A stretch of DNA of 55,905 nt. It comes from an uncultured Saprospiraceae bacterium (GTDB taxonomy: Bacteria; Bacteroidota; Bacteroidia; Chitinophagales; Saprospiraceae). The stretch's first letter is position 1. The number at the start of each line of letters is the position of its first letter. The stretch lies in contig CALBEE010000095.1 of NCBI GenBank assembly GCA_937927575.1, forward strand, positions 1-55,905, read 5' to 3'. This document shows, piece by piece, positions 55,823 through 55,905 of the stretch. The notes below the pieces were generated by a model. That model had not been told where the DNA came from. It did not search any database and saw nothing but the letters and a program-made list of their open reading frames with translations. Made by a program: the position numbers and the translations under genes.

Positions 55823-55834
55823 ATACAAAAGAAA

Positions 55835-55870
55835 ACCCTGTTTTTTACGTTGGTATCGGAAAAACAGGGT
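55835..55870 (+). other. Perfect 11-bp-stem hairpin in a probable 5' leader
   Basis: ACCCTGTTTTT at 55835-55845 and AAAAACAGGGT at 55860-55870 are exact reverse complements, with a 14-base loop. On the + strand no T-run follows, so it is not a good intrinsic terminator for the cluster. On the - strand a T-rich tail follows. Its position between the promoter candidate and the next ATG suggests a leader structure for the downstream gene. Confidence 0.5.
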
Positions 55871-55888
55871 AATCTAAAAAACATTAAG

Positions 55889-55905
55889 ATGAAAGTAAGA
55901 CGTTT
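55889..55905 (+). CDS. Start of the next gene (partial)
   Basis: An ATG at 55889, 18 bases after the hairpin, opens a frame (MKVRR...) that runs off the window. Nothing can be said about its product. It is supported only by the promoter-like element and the leader hairpin upstream. Confidence 0.3.

Noticed and set aside
55835-55870. Hairpin as an intrinsic terminator of the polysaccharide cluster
   Set aside because: No T-run follows on the + strand; AATCTAAAAA does. The hairpin lies downstream of a promoter-like element and just before another ATG.

Overview
The window is a single-strand, gene-dense, AT-rich segment from a Bacteroidota genome. It is almost entirely one exopolysaccharide, capsule or O-antigen biosynthesis locus, and all credible genes lie on the + strand. 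The Bacteroidota assignment rests on four things: a type IX secretion (T9SS) C-terminal sorting domain on a beta-helix protein, the long SLBB-type outer-membrane export protein typical of this phylum, the near absence of Shine-Dalgarno sequences, and a TTTG-N19-TAnnTT promoter-like element near the right edge. Family level cannot be resolved from the sequence. Many genes start with TTG or GTG.

Layout. 1-4017: the tail of a UDP-glucuronate decarboxylase, then four enzymes (WbpE, WbpD, WbpI and WbpB-like) for UDP-2,3-diacetamido-2,3-dideoxymannuronic acid. 4027-8639: polysaccharide deacetylase, flippase 1, a GT4 glycosyltransferase, and a methyltransferase cut by an in-frame TAG. 8685-11122: DUF2061 protein, CysD and CysN (sulfate activation). 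11343-15279: RmlA, a UDP-HexNAc 6-dehydrogenase, GTP cyclohydrolase II, and a UDP-HexNAc 4-epimerase. 15332-19191: Wza-like export protein and Wzz/Wzc-like chain-length protein without a kinase domain. 19428-25681: sulfotransferase, flippase 2, VioA-like aminotransferase, two left-handed beta-helix acyltransferases and a GT56 (WecF-like) transferase. 25728-30960: MBOAT/SGNH O-acylation pair, GNAT protein and a second deacetylase. 31031-39275: APS reductase, epimerase, glycosyltransferase, polymerase, GT2, flippase 3 and an asparagine-synthase-like amidotransferase. 39315-42886: two parallel beta-helix proteins, one a putative lipoprotein and one a T9SS cargo. 42889-50849: GT4, PglD, a second polymerase or ligase, then ACP, variant PglD, KAS III, LegC-like aminotransferase, PglF/LegB-like dehydratase and a phosphoglycosyl transferase. 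50881-55666: WecB, a small membrane protein, ManC, a metallo-beta-lactamase-fold protein and a GT4. 55667-55905: a promoter-like element, an 11-bp-stem hairpin and the start of the next gene.

How it fits together. The locus encodes or contributes to at least five nucleotide-sugar routes: UDP-ManNAc3NAcA; UDP-HexNAcA; a dTDP-4-amido-4,6-dideoxyhexose; UDP-bacillosamine, possibly acylated from a dedicated ACP; and ManNAc plus GDP-mannose. It also carries six recognisable glycosyltransferases, one initiating phosphoglycosyl transferase, three flippases, two polymerase-like proteins, the export pair, and decoration by O-acylation, N-acylation, deacetylation, amidation, methylation and sulfation. 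RmlB, an APS kinase (CysC) and a Wzc-type kinase would be needed for some routes but are not visible here, so they must be elsewhere or absent. The most unusual block is 45886-50849, which looks like a machine for building an acyl-ACP-decorated bacillosamine as the priming sugar.
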